This document shows positions 44,926 through 57,796 of a stretch of 64,000 nt of DNA, one piece after another (within the stretch, counting starts at the first letter, position 1; each line of letters starts with the position of its first letter). Below the pieces are notes generated by a model that was not told the DNA's origin, made no database searches, and saw nothing but the letters and a program-made list of their open reading frames with translations. Location of the stretch: the NCBI GenBank assembly GCA_018873225.1, contig JAEILZ010000008.1:2542001-2606000 (forward strand). The letters run 5' to 3'. Made by a program: the position numbers and the translations under genes. The stretch comes from [Phialemoniopsis] sp. UDSM-2020. Taxonomy: Eukaryota; Ascomycota; Sordariomycetes; Thyridiales; Thyridiaceae.

Positions 44926-46772
44926 ATGACTGTCCCGAGGATGTCGCAAGAAAAGGCCGATGTCGAGACGCTGGCGGCCGAAGCCGTTGACGTTATCGAC
45001 AAGACCAAAGGCCAGTCGACTTTCGGCGCGCTTGGGCAAGAGGAACTTGACTTTTTGGCCAACTTTTCGGACGAAGCCAGGAAGAAGGTCGTGCGCAAGG
45101 TTGATGTATGTCGATTCGTCCCTCTCTCCCCTAGTAGTTGTGAATCCTGACCTGTGTTTAGTGGCGCTTGATCCCTATGCTGCTTTTCCTGTTCCTCATC
45201 TCTTACCTGGACAAGACGAACATCGGTCCGTATCTCCAGCATCTGAACGATAGCTTATCCACTTGTTAACGTGGTCTTAGGAAATGCAAAGATTGAAGGC
45301 TTGCTACCCAGCCTTCATATGACTGGGCCCCAATACAACATCGCCCTGTCGATCTTCTTTATTCCTTATATCCTCGCTGGTACGTCTAGAGCATGCCTTT
45401 ACTGGCCGATATGAAGCTCATGATTATGTTAGAAATTCCTAGCAACCTCATCTTAAACAAGTTCAAGAAGCCATCTCAGTACATCGCCTTGATTGTCTTC
45501 CTGTGGGGAGTGATCATGGTCTGCACGGGTTTCGTCACCAACTTTTCGACTTTGTGCGCTGTTCGTTTCCTCCTCGGTCTTTTTGAGTAAGTTCCCGATC
45601 TGGAGGATGGCCGTTGGGTATTCACATTGTTTGCTAATATGCATGACAGGGCTGGCTTCTTCCCCGGAGCAATCCTGCTTGTGTCCAAATGGTACGTGCC
45701 AGACGAGGTGCAGACCCGGATCGCTCTGATCTACACCTCTGCGGCCACTGGAGGGGCCTTCTCGGGGCTTCTGGCTTTTGGTATCGCAAAGATGAATGGC
45801 ATTGCTGGATATGAAGGCTGGAGATGGGTATGCTTCACACCTCCCTCTTAACAAACTGAGCGCAGTGATTGACAAATTCTACCGCAACAGATCTTCATCG
45901 TGGAGGGCCTGGCCACCGTCATCATGGCCTTCGTCTGCCTCTTCATCCTCGTCGACTCGCCCGCGCTGTCAAGCACCTGGCTGACCCCGGACGAGGTCCG
46001 CTACCTCGAGCTCCGCCAGGTCGCCCGCCGCGTCGCCCGGCCCGAGGACTACCGCGAGAATAGCTTCGACAAGTCGATCCTCTGGGCCGTGCTCTGCGAC
46101 TGGAAGGTCTACCTCCTCGTCCTCGCCCAGTGGTCCAACATGGTGCCCAACTACGCCATGAAGTTCACCATGCCCAGCATCGTCAAGTCGATGGGCTTCA
46201 CCTCGGCCACGGCCCAGCTGCTCACCATCCCGCCCTACGCCTGCGGCGCCATCTCGGGCTACGTCCTGTCGCTGTTTGCCGACCGCTACGTCTGGCGCAT
46301 GCCCTTCATCGTTGGCCCACAGGTCTGTGTCATCGTCGCGTTCATCATCCTGTTCGTCAAGGCCGGCGACATCAAGAACAACATCGGCGTGTGCTACTTT
46401 GGTGTGTGCCTCGCCTGCCTGGGCATGTACCCTATTTTCCCGGGCGTCAACGCGTGGAACGTGGCCAACCAGGCCGGCCCCACCAAGCGCGCCGTCAGCA
46501 TCGCGTACCTCGTGGCCATGGGCAACGTCGGCGGCGTCATCGGCTCGTACATTTACAAGGAGGACGAGGCGCCGCAGTACCCGACCGGCTTCGGCAACTC
46601 GCTCGCGTTCGCGGCGGCGGGGCTCATTGCGGCGTTGCTATTGGAGTACCTACTGAAGCTGAGCAACAAGCGGAACGAGAAGCTTAGCGAGGAGGAGGTG
46701 CGGGCCAAGTACACCGAGGAGGAGCTGGAGCGGATGGGCGATCGGAGCCCGCTTTACAAGTACGCTTTGTAA
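44926..46772 (+). CDS. MFS transporter, anion:cation symporter (Dal5/Tna1-type) family
   Basis: Six exons (44926-45105, 45162-45225, 45281-45379, 45433-45586, 45650-45827, 45891-46772; 1,557 bases) give 518 residues. RKVDWRLIPMLLFLFLISYL starts helix 1, then DKTNIGNAKIEG, the family signature. FLLGLFEAGFFPGAILLVSKWY covers helix 4 to 5 and GYEGWRWIFIVEG follows. Family members import monocarboxylic or ureido acids such as allantoate, nicotinate or pantothenate. The substrate could be an acid handled by the neighbouring dehydrogenase and aldolase, but this is inferred only from context. The C-terminus is hydrophilic and Glu-rich. Confidence 0.93.
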
Positions 46773-47682
46773 GCGGCTACGGAATGGTGATACTGTTGCA
46801 GAGAAGCTGTTGAGTCCGTCGCGTTCATCTTTTGGGGCACTACAAGCTATTTCCCGACGCATTCGGATAGACGTTCCCTGGCACTCTTGGCCATCTCAAG
46901 TCACTCCATGAATAGACCAGGGAATTTTACGGAGACAGCGGAGCCCGATTGTATCATGCGCATCTAGAGAGGCATAGTGACTTGTTCTTCTACACACATA
47001 TATTATCGTGATACCAAGGCTGTACGGTCTTGCAACCTATCTCCGCGGTCCATCTGTTCCACTTACACAAGAAATCTGGCATGTTGGTGGGCGGTTGCAA
47101 GCAACCGGACCCACATCAAGGTTGGAGACGGCCCAGACGGAGTCAGACTTCCGACCAACTTTTCTCCCCAGCCAAAGAACTTGAGAAAGAACATCCTTGT
47201 AATCCGGCGTTCAGTTCGTTGCATACGCCCTTGAATGTTCTGGACTGTGGCGGGAGTAATGTCTTGCGAGATTGTGGCTGAAACCCCAAGGCCTAGACAA
47301 TTGCCTCTCAACGTAGGTTGCATATCAACCGCGTGCTCTTCTGTACTTGTAAAGCAGATGTAGACTAATCCTATTTGAATAATACCAAGGAGGAACTGGA
47401 CAAGGAAGTATCACTCCGACCCTCACCAAGAAAACATGCATAGGCCTAGCATTGTTTAGAAAGAAAGGTCTGGAAGCATGGATACTCCATTCTACAACGG
47501 ATCAAATGGTCCAGAGTGGGACCAAGACGTGTAGTATGGCAACCCCTTGGTGGAGTGGGCGTTCAGTTGTCTCTAAGGGCCAAGGCGCCATCTTCAGCTT
47601 GCGAAATGATTGTCCTTTGTAGGAACTCCTGAGTACCCTCAAGGCTAGTGATTCAAATGGCTCGTTTCATCAATTGACTACT
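46773..47682. other. convergent 3' intergenic region
   Basis: A 910-base interval between two convergent genes. Only random-looking short frames were found. Confidence 0.45.
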
Positions 47683-48723
47683 CTACACGTGGATGTGTGT
47701 CTTGGTAACCGGCTTCTCATCCCTATACGCATCTAACACCTCGTTGACATTTTCCGGCGTCAGACCCTTCTTCACAACATAACCCAATGGCTTGATCTGA
47801 CCGCTTTCGAGATAGCCCGGCACGCGAGACCAGAATGCAGCCGCGAGCTCAGGATACTCGTGCGAGCTGCCGAACACATTGCGAACGTCGTACCCGGCCT
47901 TCTTCCCCACGACCTTTGACGCATCGAACTCGCCGCGCGGCAGCAGACGCGCCAGTGCGCCCTTCTTGTGGCTCGACAGCGCGTTCAGGGGCAGCAGCGT
48001 GTCCTTGGGCAGGTTGACCGCGTCGTAGGCGTAGACCAGGTCGTCACCCACGACGTCGCGGATCCGCGCGAGTATGGTGTCGAACCCGGCGTGCCGGTCG
48101 ATGATGTGCGTCGCGCCGAACGACTTGAGCTCGGCCTCGTTGCCGCCGACCACCACGATGCGTCCTATCCCGGCGAGCGCGGCGAGCTGCACGCCGAAGC
48201 GCCCGCAGTTGGACCCGCCGCCGACGATGAGCAGCGCTGCGCCGGCGTAGTCAAAGGTCTTGGCCTCGGGCGTCCACGGCGCGGGGATCTGCAGGGTTTC
48301 GAAGAGGGCGACGAGGGGCGCCATGATGTTGGTCGGCAGGGTGGCGGCCTCGTCGTCGGAGGTCGAGTCCGGGAGCTTGGCCAGCGCGCCGACCTCCGCG
48401 ACGGCGTACTCTTGGAGGCCGTTTTGCTGCGACCCTGGGGAGAAGCCGGGCTGGTAGACGATGCGGTCGCCAACGGCGACCGAGGTCACGCCCTCGCCGA
48501 GCTTGGTGACCTTGCCGACGACATCGTTCGTCAGGACGGCGGGCAGGTCATCCTGGATGAAGAGGAGCCAGTCGCGGCTCTTTTGGTCGTGCGGATTGAG
48601 GCCGGCGACGGTGACCTTGACCTGCACCTGCTTCGGGCCGGGCTCAGGGATGGGCCAGTCGGTCCTAAGAGTGATGGGCTTGTTGGCCTCGGTGACGACG
48701 AGGGCCTTTTGCGTGCGAGACAT
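47683..48723 (-). CDS. Zinc-less MDR oxidoreductase (quinone/enoyl reductase-like)
   Basis: A single exon of 346 residues. The N-terminal GroES-like domain reads KVTVAGLNPHDQKSRDW, a form without the catalytic-zinc Cys and His seen in alcohol dehydrogenases. The Rossmann domain has GAALLIVGGGSNCGRFGVQL, then RIVVVGGNEAELKSFGATHIID. This matches medium-chain reductases that reduce quinones or enoyl groups with NADPH, including trans-enoyl reductases of biosynthetic clusters. The C-terminus has no targeting signal. A TATATAA lies 112 bases upstream. Confidence 0.9.
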   Translation of the reverse strand: MSRTQKALVVTEANKPITLRTDWPIPEPGPKQVQVKVTVAGLNPHDQKSRDWLLFIQDDLPAVLTNDVVGKVTKLGEGVTSVAVGDRIVYQPGFSPGSQQNGLQEYAVAEVGALAKLPDSTSDDEAATLPTNIMAPLVALFETLQIPAPWTPEAKTFDYAGAALLIVGGGSNCGRFGVQLAALAGIGRIVVVGGNEAELKSFGATHIIDRHAGFDTILARIRDVVGDDLVYAYDAVNLPKDTLLPLNALSSHKKGALARLLPRGEFDASKVVGKKAGYDVRNVFGSSHEYPELAAAFWSRVPGYLESGQIKPLGYVVKKGLTPENVNEVLDAYRDEKPVTKTHIHV

Positions 48724-50011
48724 GGTTCACTGAGTGACGGTATGGTATGTATGTGAAAGTAAGTGTTTACTATGCATGTGCGTGCTGATGCTGTATGGGT
48801 CTGATTCTGTCCTAGCTCTGTCCGACTTACATTATTATATAGCACGAGACTGGAGTCTACGATAGCAAATTAATAATGTTCGGCACCCTGCGGGATGGTG
48901 TGACTCGAAGTACATCACACAAGGTTTGTGCCGTTCGCAGATAGCGAACTCTGATTGGAACGCTCTTTAATTGAACGCGAAGTGACACATTGCTAGAGAA
49001 AGCATCCGTCGGGATTGCATGCAAGTCCGTGGAGTTGATGCTGACGCGATGAAGCTTACCAAGCCCGGCCTTGGCCGGATTAAAGCTATCCCTCCACCAA
49101 AATATTCAGCCTTACTAGAAAATAGTCAACGCATCTTGCCCTTGCTATATGAAATGACCACAACGTTAATCTACGTATCAATAAGCCCTGACATCAATTG
49201 GGAAATAATGTCAGCGGCACATTTTATTGCCTCGAGTGTGGCTCTTGTGACTCCATCCTCCCACCGGCACCTCTTGCTCAAGTTTCGACATTGGCACCAT
49301 TCTCATTGCGCTTTCCTGTCACTGAGTTACTGATATTTCTCTAGCCAGTCATCTCGGTCATGGTAGGGATTTCAAGTCATCCACGATGATGTATTCGAGA
49401 TCGGCTACAATGATGAGCAGACTGCCCAGGGTGTCTCGGGATCCCGAGCTTTGCCTGCATAGGTTGAAGACCAGCGTGCATCTAGCGAGATAATTTGCAA
49501 GAAGAACTGGCAACGTTCACTTGTTTGGGGATTTACAGGTGTAAAGCCTAATACTGCAGGGACTCAGTGTCTCGGATCCCGATCCTCTTTCTTCCCTTGA
49601 GTTGTTGAAATGAGACTTTACTATCTTCTCAAGTCGAGCCGACCACACTTGCGTATCATTTCAATCCAGACTTGCAGGACAGGGAACCCTTTGCCACCAA
49701 TCGCACCGACCCCCAACATCTTCCAATTGATTCTGATATAATTCTAGAATTTTGGACATATTCTTTCTCTCGGAGAATTCCGCGCCAAATTGCGTCAGGA
49801 AGCCGAAAGAGGGTTGAAGGTGTGCACCAAAGCCCCACCATGGCACGAATAAGTGCATGATTATCCGCGGAAAATGTCAAGCGGCTATGGTTAACTTGGC
49901 GCGTTTCGCACCTCACACTTGGAACCTTGTCTGACACGACTTCGCATATACAGAGCTCGCAAACAACCCCAAGCGGCTGGCACCGGTATAGACCCCAGCC
50001 TAATCCTCGTC
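48724..50011. promoter_or_regulatory. divergent intergenic region of MDR and ketopantoate-reductase-like genes
   Basis: A 1.3-kb interval between divergent starts. A TATATAA on the minus strand at 48841-48835 serves the MDR gene. Nothing coding was recognised. Confidence 0.5.
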
Positions 50012-51172
50012 ATGGCCTCTCCAACTCCGATCGACGTTGCTGTTTATGGTCTGGGAGGGTGAGTTAGGCAATTCACAACGCATTTCAAAACGAAGTCTAA
50101 TCGAAGAGACTCCAGTATCGGCTCTTTCTACGCCTTTATATTCACCCGTTGCAAAAATGTACGTGTGACTGTGATCGCACGGTCGAACTATGAGGCAGTC
50201 AAGGCCCACGGCTTGAAGTTGAAGAGCATCGTGCATGGAGACCATGTCGTTCACTTTGACAGTGGTATGTCATGTCCTGCATCTTCAGTGGTTTTCGTGG
50301 AGAGACTATGCATCTGACATGTGCCCACAGTTCTTAGCAAGCCTGTTGACGCCGGCCGCACCTTTGACTACGTGGTCTGCGCACACAAGGCCATCGACGA
50401 GGACAACTCGGCCGGCAGCCTGGCATGCCTGATTGACCCAAAGAAGACCACGGTCGTTCTTATCCAGAATGGGCTGGGCATCGAGGATCCATTCCGTCAG
50501 ACATTCCCCCCAGCAACTATAATCTCCTGCGTGGTAAGTATGAGTAATTATGCGAACAACTACTGGCTGAGCTGACATTGCTATGCATCATAGACATGGA
50601 CTGGCGCAAAGCAGATGGAAGTCGGTGTAGTGCAGCACTTGGAAAGGTGGGAAGGTCTGCAGATAGGGCTGTTCCCAGGCTCCGCTTGTGACGAAACGCA
50701 AGATCAGCAGCGCCTCGACACCTTTGCAGCTCTGTTGCAAGAAGGCGGCACAAAGTACGACGTCGTCCCTGATATCCAGCAGCTGCGCTGGAAGAAGATC
50801 GTCTCCAACGCCGTATGGAACTCCATTACGACTCTGACACAGATGAAGACACACGCATGGCTGGAGACATCGGCCGACGCAACGCCGCTCACTCGCAAGC
50901 TGATGACGGAAGTGGTCACGATCGCACGGAGAGCCGGGGTCGACCTCGACCCCAACACGCCAGACATTCTCATGCAAGACATGCTCAGTAATGCTTCCGT
51001 AGGAAGCAGCATGCTGAACGATCTCGTGGCTGGTAAGCCCATGGAGGTCGAACCTATCTTGGGCCAGCCTTTGAAGAAGGCTAGGGAGCTGGGTGTAGAC
51101 ACGCCGATATTGGAGACATTCTACGCTTTGTTGACGGCGATCAATGGTAGAATAAAGGGCGCAGCGAAGTGA
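50012..51172 (+). CDS. Ketopantoate reductase (ApbA/PanE)-like protein
   Basis: Four exons (50012-50058, 50116-50264, 50331-50533, 50594-51172; 978 bases) give 325 residues. The NADP-binding start DVAVYGLGGIGSFYA is split by intron 1 inside the glycine loop. VVLIQNGLGIEDPF is the conserved substrate-binding segment; RWKKIVSNAVWNSITTLT carries the catalytic Lys; GSSMLNDLVAGKPMEVEPI is the C-terminal signature. Family members reduce 2-dehydropantoate or related 2-oxo acids. A second, cluster-type paralogue with a different substrate is likely because pantothenate synthesis needs only one copy; the window does not show others. Confidence 0.92.
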
Positions 51173-51782
51173 TACCATCCATAGTTTGACTATCTGCGCT
51201 GGATATATTCCTATCTTATCGCATGATACGTCGAGGAACGTTACGAAGGATGCGTGGTGACACTACTGGGGACAAAGTTAACTAGATTTGTTATAGCAAC
51301 CTATCAACAAAATTACTCGTATACGAGATAGCTGCGGTATCTAGAACTGTCAGCTCGGAAGTCGTCAGGCAGAGTTGGAACAGCGTGGCACTAACATGAC
51401 CATGACTTGTGAGTAGTAGCGGCCTTGAACAACCCTACCTCCTTGGGGGCCGTGGCTGACCACCAATCAGAGATGGCGTGTTCGTCTGGAGAAGAGAGGG
51501 TAGAGGCTATGAATGGCACGATGCATGACCTTGCATGACACAGAATGCATTGGGAATCATATGGTAACAAAGGGAGAGTCAGGGCATATAAGACGATCAA
51601 TGTGTCATGTTAGCTCAAGGCCATGACCAATTTCACAGGCTACGTACTCTCTTGTCAACAAACATAACTACTACATAATGCCCCCTACAGCCTGTTACAG
51701 CTACCCAGGCTTGCAATCTTCATATCCATCAAAGGGATAGACCCGTCCTCACCGGTGACCATTACCCTGCCCAAAATGCTGC
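51173..51782. other. convergent 3' intergenic region
   Basis: A 610-base interval with no recognised feature. Confidence 0.4.
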
Positions 51783-53977
51783 CTACGCCTTCTCCATCTC
51801 GTCCCGATCCTTCTTGGACTTGATCTGCGTCGCCGACACCGTCTTGTTCACAAAGTTGGTAAAGTAGTTGTCAATGTCGTTGGTCACGAAGAAGCAGCAG
51901 ATCAGCGCGGCGCCGCCAAAGGCCAGGCTGCTCAGGTAGACGGTGCTGAACGAGGCCGCCTGCGCGTGCTTCTGCGCGGCCGAGACGGCGGCGCGGATGG
52001 CGGGCGTGATGCCGGGGACCGTGTCGAAGGCGGCCGCGGTGCCCTTGGCGATGGCCTTGAAGAGCGCCGGGAGGCTGTCTGTCGGCAGGCCCGCGGCCGT
52101 GGCCGCCGAGGTCACGCCGCTGTTGATCAGGTTGGAGGACTTGTTGGTGTAGATGGCGAGGTAGATGCTCGCTGGTGCAGGGCATCAGGTTAGTGCCTGT
52201 CTCTCTGTACCGCGCTATGGATGAAAGGGAAACTTACTGGCGATGGTGCCCGAAGTGGCACGGGTAGAGGCGAAGAAAGCTTGACCTGTACCGATGTTCT
52301 CGGGGGGGACGACCAGACCAGCCACCACAATTGCAACCAGCTCGACCCAGCCGACGAAAAGGCCGACAGATACGGTCATCTGCAAGAAAGCCGGTCAGCA
52401 TGATGGAGTTCTCGATTGAACTACTAATGGCACGAGGAAAACGTACGCCAATGGCCAAATCCTTCCTGTACTCGTTCCCAAGAGCCATGAGTCCGCAGAA
52501 TATGCACAGACCGACTACAGCAGCAATCATCTGCTTCTTGATATGCATGCCAGCCTTGCAGAAAGGACCGCAGATGGCCTCACCGGCTGCAAGTGCAGCG
52601 CCAGTCGTGCACTACAACAGAATGTGCGATTAGCCAGGATCTCGATCAGGAGGAAGGAAGTTGACTCACCGACATCCAGCCAATGGTGAGGTTATCGGTG
52701 GTGTAAAGGGCCGTGATCTGCGTCGGCCACAAGACGTTGAGTGCGTAGAACGACATTTGGCCCACGGAGCCGATGATGACGGCAAGCCAAAAGTTGCGAA
52801 TCTTGAAGAGATTCATTGGTAGCAGAGGCGACTTCATTGGGACAAAAGTTTCTGGAGAGTCTGTCAGCCTTGCAAGTCGAATCAAGGAGATTGACCTGGT
52901 TTTGCTTACCATAGCAGGCAAAGGCGATCAGAAGAACGATGCCGATGACAAGCAGTGCGATGACACGCCCGCTGTTCCAGGTATACTGCTTACCGCCCCA
53001 AGCTGAAAGAACACTAGGTCAGCACAAAGCTCTTGGCCTTGCATCTTCGAACAGAGAGAGAGACTTACAGAGAGCGAGGAGGAGGCAGATAAGCCCGCCG
53101 GCGTAAAGCGCCGCACCCACGTAATCGATGTGCTTGAGCTGCGACCGCTTCGATGTCTCGTGCGAGAGTTGCTCGAAATTGGGAGGGAAATAGCAGAACA
53201 GGAAGAGCAGCAGAGAGAGGCCAGTGGTGATGGCATTCAGCCAGAACAGCCACCGCCATCCAAGAGCGGTGTACTGGACCATCATGCGAGCGAAGGCCGG
53301 GCCGAGGCCGATGGTAGGGAAGACGCAGACGGTGATGGCAGCCTGGCTGAAGCCGCGGTACTTGTTGGGCACGATCTCCTGGCTGAGTAAAGGGTAGAGC
53401 ACCTGAGTGGCTCCGGCCATGCCGATGAGGACGTTGGCGCCGATGATGGTGTTGATGTTCTTGGCTGTGGCGGCGACGCACGCGCCGATGAAGCCGAGGG
53501 CCTGGCCGCCGACGATGAAGTAGCGGCGGCCGAGGATGTCACTGAGACTGCCGATGAGGAGGAGACCGACGCCCTTGATCAGAGTGTTCATCAATGTCGC
53601 GAGGTAGATTTGGGGATCGGGTCCTGTCAAGGGAAATCTTGTCAACATCGGCACGGAGTCAAGTTGGAAGTGGAAGAGGAACTCACCTAGGTCTGCATTG
53701 ATCACGCCGAGGATGTTGGCCTAGAGATGATGCCATCATGTTAGACTCCTTCTTGTAAAGTTGATGATGTTGGGGAGACACATACCGGCATGGCATAGCC
53801 AATGAACAAGTTGTTGGCCAGCAACACAATAGCGATCCATGATCCGATGAAGCGATACGAAGTCCAGTATCCCGGAGGGACGCCAGACTCCTCCTCCTCA
53901 GAGGTAGTCGCGGCGTCGGACGCGTCACGATGCTCAACCATCTCGGACTCGTGCTTGTCGTGCTCTACGGCTGCCAT
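51783..53977 (-). CDS. MFS transporter, TRI12-type efflux pump family
   Basis: Eight exons (53977-53786, 53720-53687, 53623-53069, 53002-52910, 52851-52670, 52611-52447, 52379-52238, 52171-51783; 1,752 bases) give 583 residues. After an acidic N-terminus, GYWTSYRFIGSWIAIVLLAN begins the first of about 14 membrane segments. SLSDILGRRYFIVGG follows helix 2 and GAGATQVLYP-like helix 4 sequence (GMAGATQVLYPLLSQEIV) is visible. The pattern belongs to the Fungal_trans-efflux TRI12 group and related siderophore carriers. Members export trichothecenes or import siderophores. Exon 2 is only 34 bases. In this metabolite-rich run, export of a product is a reasonable inference. Confidence 0.9.
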
Positions 53978-55004
53978 TGTCGAAGGTCTTTGCGAATGGC
54001 AAGGGGCTGACGACCAGATATATCAAAGGAAAAGATGGATGAGGTCAAAGAGAATACAGTTGAACGCAGCCGAAGTGAGCCGAGTTGCACTGGAGAAAAA
54101 GGGAATCTCACATCAATCGCCTCGAGACATGGGATCGACAAGGCTTGCAACACCGACATATAAGCGAATTCCTGAGCAGGGAGAGAAGGGGACTGATTTC
54201 GAATGAACCTACCCCAAGTCTTGGCCTGGGATCCTCTTCTCCAGTCTCCACAAATCTAGACCTCCCTCCAGGATTGCGGAGTGTCGGCCTCGCCTGGCTT
54301 CGTTGTGCGGGGGAAAGTGAGGGCTCCACAAAGCTAGCCTTAGCTCCATGCAGCAGATGTCATGACAGCCTTGGCCACGGGAAACCCTCAGCCGGGCGAA
54401 ATAAGCACACAGAGCAAGAGTCAGCCCTGAGGGTCGCATACGTGTCTTGTCCACAATAGAGACCCAGAATGACAACAAACTTGGCCAGGGTGGCGAATCA
54501 TAGTCCCAGTAATTAGCTTCGCCCCATGCGATATCCTCGTCTTGGACTCTCGAAGTTTACCGCCAGTCTAGGACGGACATGGGTTCCAGACCAGGGGTGA
54601 AAGGGGCTTCCAGCCCAATAGACAGAGGTCGGAAGGAAGCAATTCCAGTCCAAATCGTAGAGGCACAGTCACATGGGAAACACTATGAATCATTCACTTT
54701 GCACGGTATTGATCAGCTGCATGATCTAGTGTATGAGCGGCTTTGAGACGAGTGTTTTTTTTTTGAGCAACTCGGTGATTGTGTAGCAAGTCTTTATGGT
54801 GATGCGGAAGGTCGCTCCAATAGGGAGAGGACACGGTGGCAACAAGGTTGAGTAGTTTCAACGCATACCGATCAATCACTGCTGGAAGAGCGAAGTTTCA
54901 ACTACGCGCTAGTCATTTCGCCCTCGACCACATTCCTGAAAGACTATTCTAGATTACACAAGGCGGAAAGCTGCAAAGGCTAGAAAACTCTATAGGTCAC
55001 AAGC
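53978..55004. other. intergenic region between efflux pump and BVMO genes
   Basis: A 1.0-kb interval carrying the pump promoter and the monooxygenase 3' UTR. No convincing gene was found. Confidence 0.45.
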
Positions 55005-56756
55005 TCATCGTAGGGGTGGAATCTGGTCGGGCGCCACGGGCCCCTTCCCACCATCCTCCCACTGGACATCAAATGCTGTCAAGTCCTTCAGCACATCGCG
55101 GCAGGTATTGATGTAGTTGTCCATTCCTCCAATGTAGTTGAGCTGTTCCTTCTTCTTGCCCGGGATGTTGGCACCGGTGTACCACGACGAGTCGCAAAGC
55201 GGAAAGAGGGTCTTGTCGTTCATGTCCTGAATCAAGTTCTTCCACTGCTCTTCGGACGAGTGGCGGGCCTCGATCGACTTGACCTTCTCGTCTCTGAGTC
55301 TTGTGAGGAGTTCAGCGACAAGGTCGACTTGCAGTTCTATGAATACGGGAGCGTTGGTAAAAGCCGTCGGTGCTGCCAATCTTGTCAGAAACTTCGTGTT
55401 CATCATACACACTGTGTTTCAAGACATACCTTGGGGTCCGAAAATCATAAACATGTTGGGGCAGCCGGATGCAAAGATGCCAAGCTGTGTCCAAACGCCT
55501 TCTTTCCACCTCTGCTTCAGGTCGATATTGTCCTTGCCTCTCAAGCCCATGTTGGTGAGGCTTCCAGTCATGTTGTCGTAGCCAGTGGCAAGCACGATGA
55601 TATCATGCGCTCGAGTCTTGCCATCGTCGGTGGTAATTCCCAGGTCGGTGAATTCCTTGATGGGTGTCTTCTTCACCGAAACTACCTCAACGTTATCCCG
55701 GTCGAGACACTCGTAGTAATCTTGTTCCAAACTGCTCCTCTTGGTGGCAAATGGGAATGGAGGTTCTTCGGGAGCAATAATGGCTTGTTTCGCGGGATCT
55801 CGAACACGAGCTCTGATTCTCTTCGCCCAAAAGTCGTAGATTTCGCGGTTCACTTCCTGATTCACCAAGAAGTCTCGGTAATTAGCGGCCTGGAAGCTGA
55901 AGCCACCGCGAGCCCATAGCTCCTCCCAGTACTTTTGCCTGTCCTCTGCCGAGACCTCGTTTGAAGCCAAGGGCTGTGCGTCGCAGGCCAGACCAGATGA
56001 CGTCTGCTGGGCTATTTTGAATAAGCTGCCATAAATGGCTTTCTGTGCTCTTGATTCGAGTTCTGAAACTTCCCGTTGGCCCATGGGAAGGGCAATGTTG
56101 ATGTTTCGGATGTACACCGTTACGTCGCCCGCGACTTTAGAGATTTCTTGTACACACTGCACCCCAGTGGCACCTGCTCCAATGATGGCAACACGCTTGC
56201 CCTTGAAGTTGACCGGGGATTTCGGCCAGACCGCAGAATGAATGATTTGGCCTTTGAAGCTGCTCATCCCTGGGAAGTTCGGCTCGTAGCGCTTGTGCGA
56301 ACTGCCAGTGGCGGGGACAAGCCACTTGCAAGTAGCAGTAGCTCCCGTGTTGGTGGTCACTGTCCACCTGGCCGTCTCGGAGTTGAAGTCTGCACCAGTG
56401 ACGACCGTCTTGTAGCTTATGTCTTTGGAAAGGCCGAGGACTTTGTCGACGTGCGCAAAGTACGCCTTGAGCTCTTGGTGGTCGGGAAACCTCTGGCTCC
56501 ATGACCAAGTCTTCCATACTTCGGGAATGGAGAATTGATAGTATGGCATCTCCGAGTCGACCCGCGCCCCGGGGTAGCTATTCCAGTGCCAGACACCGCC
56601 CAACGCGGAGCCCGCCTCGAACAGATGTGTCTTGAATCCCAGCTTACGGAATTTATAGAGGGAATAGCAGCCGCCGAAGCCTCCACCTATGACGATTGCA
56701 TCAAAGTCGGAGGACCCAGTGGCGCCATTGAGCTGATCGTTGTCGAGTGAGCCCAT
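55005..56756 (-). CDS. Flavin-containing Baeyer-Villiger-type monooxygenase
   Basis: Two exons (56756-55430, 55372-55005; 1,695 bases) give 564 residues. FAD motif IVIGGGFGGCYSLYKFRKLG is near residue 20. The Baeyer-Villiger fingerprint FXGXXXHXXXWP appears as FKGQIIHSAVWP. The NADPH motif is GKRVAIIGAGATGVQ. IIVLATGYDNMTGS is the conserved C-terminal ATG element. These enzymes insert oxygen next to a ketone, giving esters or lactones, or hydroxylate. The ATG chosen (MGSLDNDQL) is downstream of an in-frame upstream ATG region lacking domain support. It is neighbour to a pump, SDR and aldolase. Confidence 0.93.
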
Positions 56757-57796
56757 GGTGGACGGAGGGGCTGTGTTTCTTCTGCGACGATTATGGTGAT
56801 AGAGAGACAAGAATCAAGGTGAGCGTCGGCCGGTGAAACAAGTTATCGAACTGTTCTTCGTATCACGACAATCACTCCAGTTCAAGCATTGAGCAGACAT
56901 GAAAGACGCGACTGTGAACGCGAAATTATAATTCTACTCTACGCACGCCTTCCAAAACGATACGCCAAGCCTTGGGGTAGCTCAAGCCGAGCACCGCGGC
57001 AGACGGCGAGCCATGGGGCCTTGCACTATTCGATCATCCTCCGCATTGACTCGTGAGCCGCCAGGGAATCTCCACATCTTCTTGACTCCTTCAGCTCCAT
57101 GGTGATTGACACCTTAGTGTGTCTTCTCCCGGGTGGCGTATGCAGCGTGTGTCATGGCAGCCGCTTATGCGTACCCACCCGCGGGGGTTGCCGACACACG
57201 CTAAACAGGGTCGATCGCAGGTATTGTGTACAGCGTAATACGAGTATGCCACACCCATACGCGAGATTGACCAGATCGGGAGACTGGCTCTCGCGTGGCA
57301 ATGCAGGCATTCCTGATGTTTAGAGTATGATCGGCAGGGTTTAACAAGGGTGAGACATCGGAGTGTCGGAAACGCGGAGCAACCTGGTTGGAGTACGACT
57401 ACAGTCATTCGTAAGGCTACGACACAACATGATATCAATGTTCCGATCAATCCGAGGAACATAAGGATTATTGAAGGCTCAGGAGTTTTCTTGGTTTTCA
57501 TTTTTTGAGAGCTGGTACATTGGCCCCCCTTACACCAGTGTTTAGACAACGTCTCATAAGAGCAGAAGCAACAAGAGATACGAGCTGGGTTTGAAAGGAC
57601 ATAGATAGAATGAGTAAATATCCATGTCAATGTTTGTGTTTGTGATTTCATAGTCTAGGCCAGAACAGAAACAAGGCTTGTTGCTCTGAATAGATGACAA
57701 TGAGGCGCAATCACCTTCATCTACCAGAACACACTATCAATCCAATTTCTGGTCCTTGAATTGAATTAACTTAAGTCATTAATCTATTTACATTAT
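56757..57796. other. intergenic region between BVMO and SDR genes
   Basis: A 1.0-kb interval with only random-looking short frames. Confidence 0.45.

Noticed and set aside
47968..48756. 262-residue plus-strand frame over the MDR gene
   Set aside because: Antisense shadow; the minus strand has clear MDR motifs.
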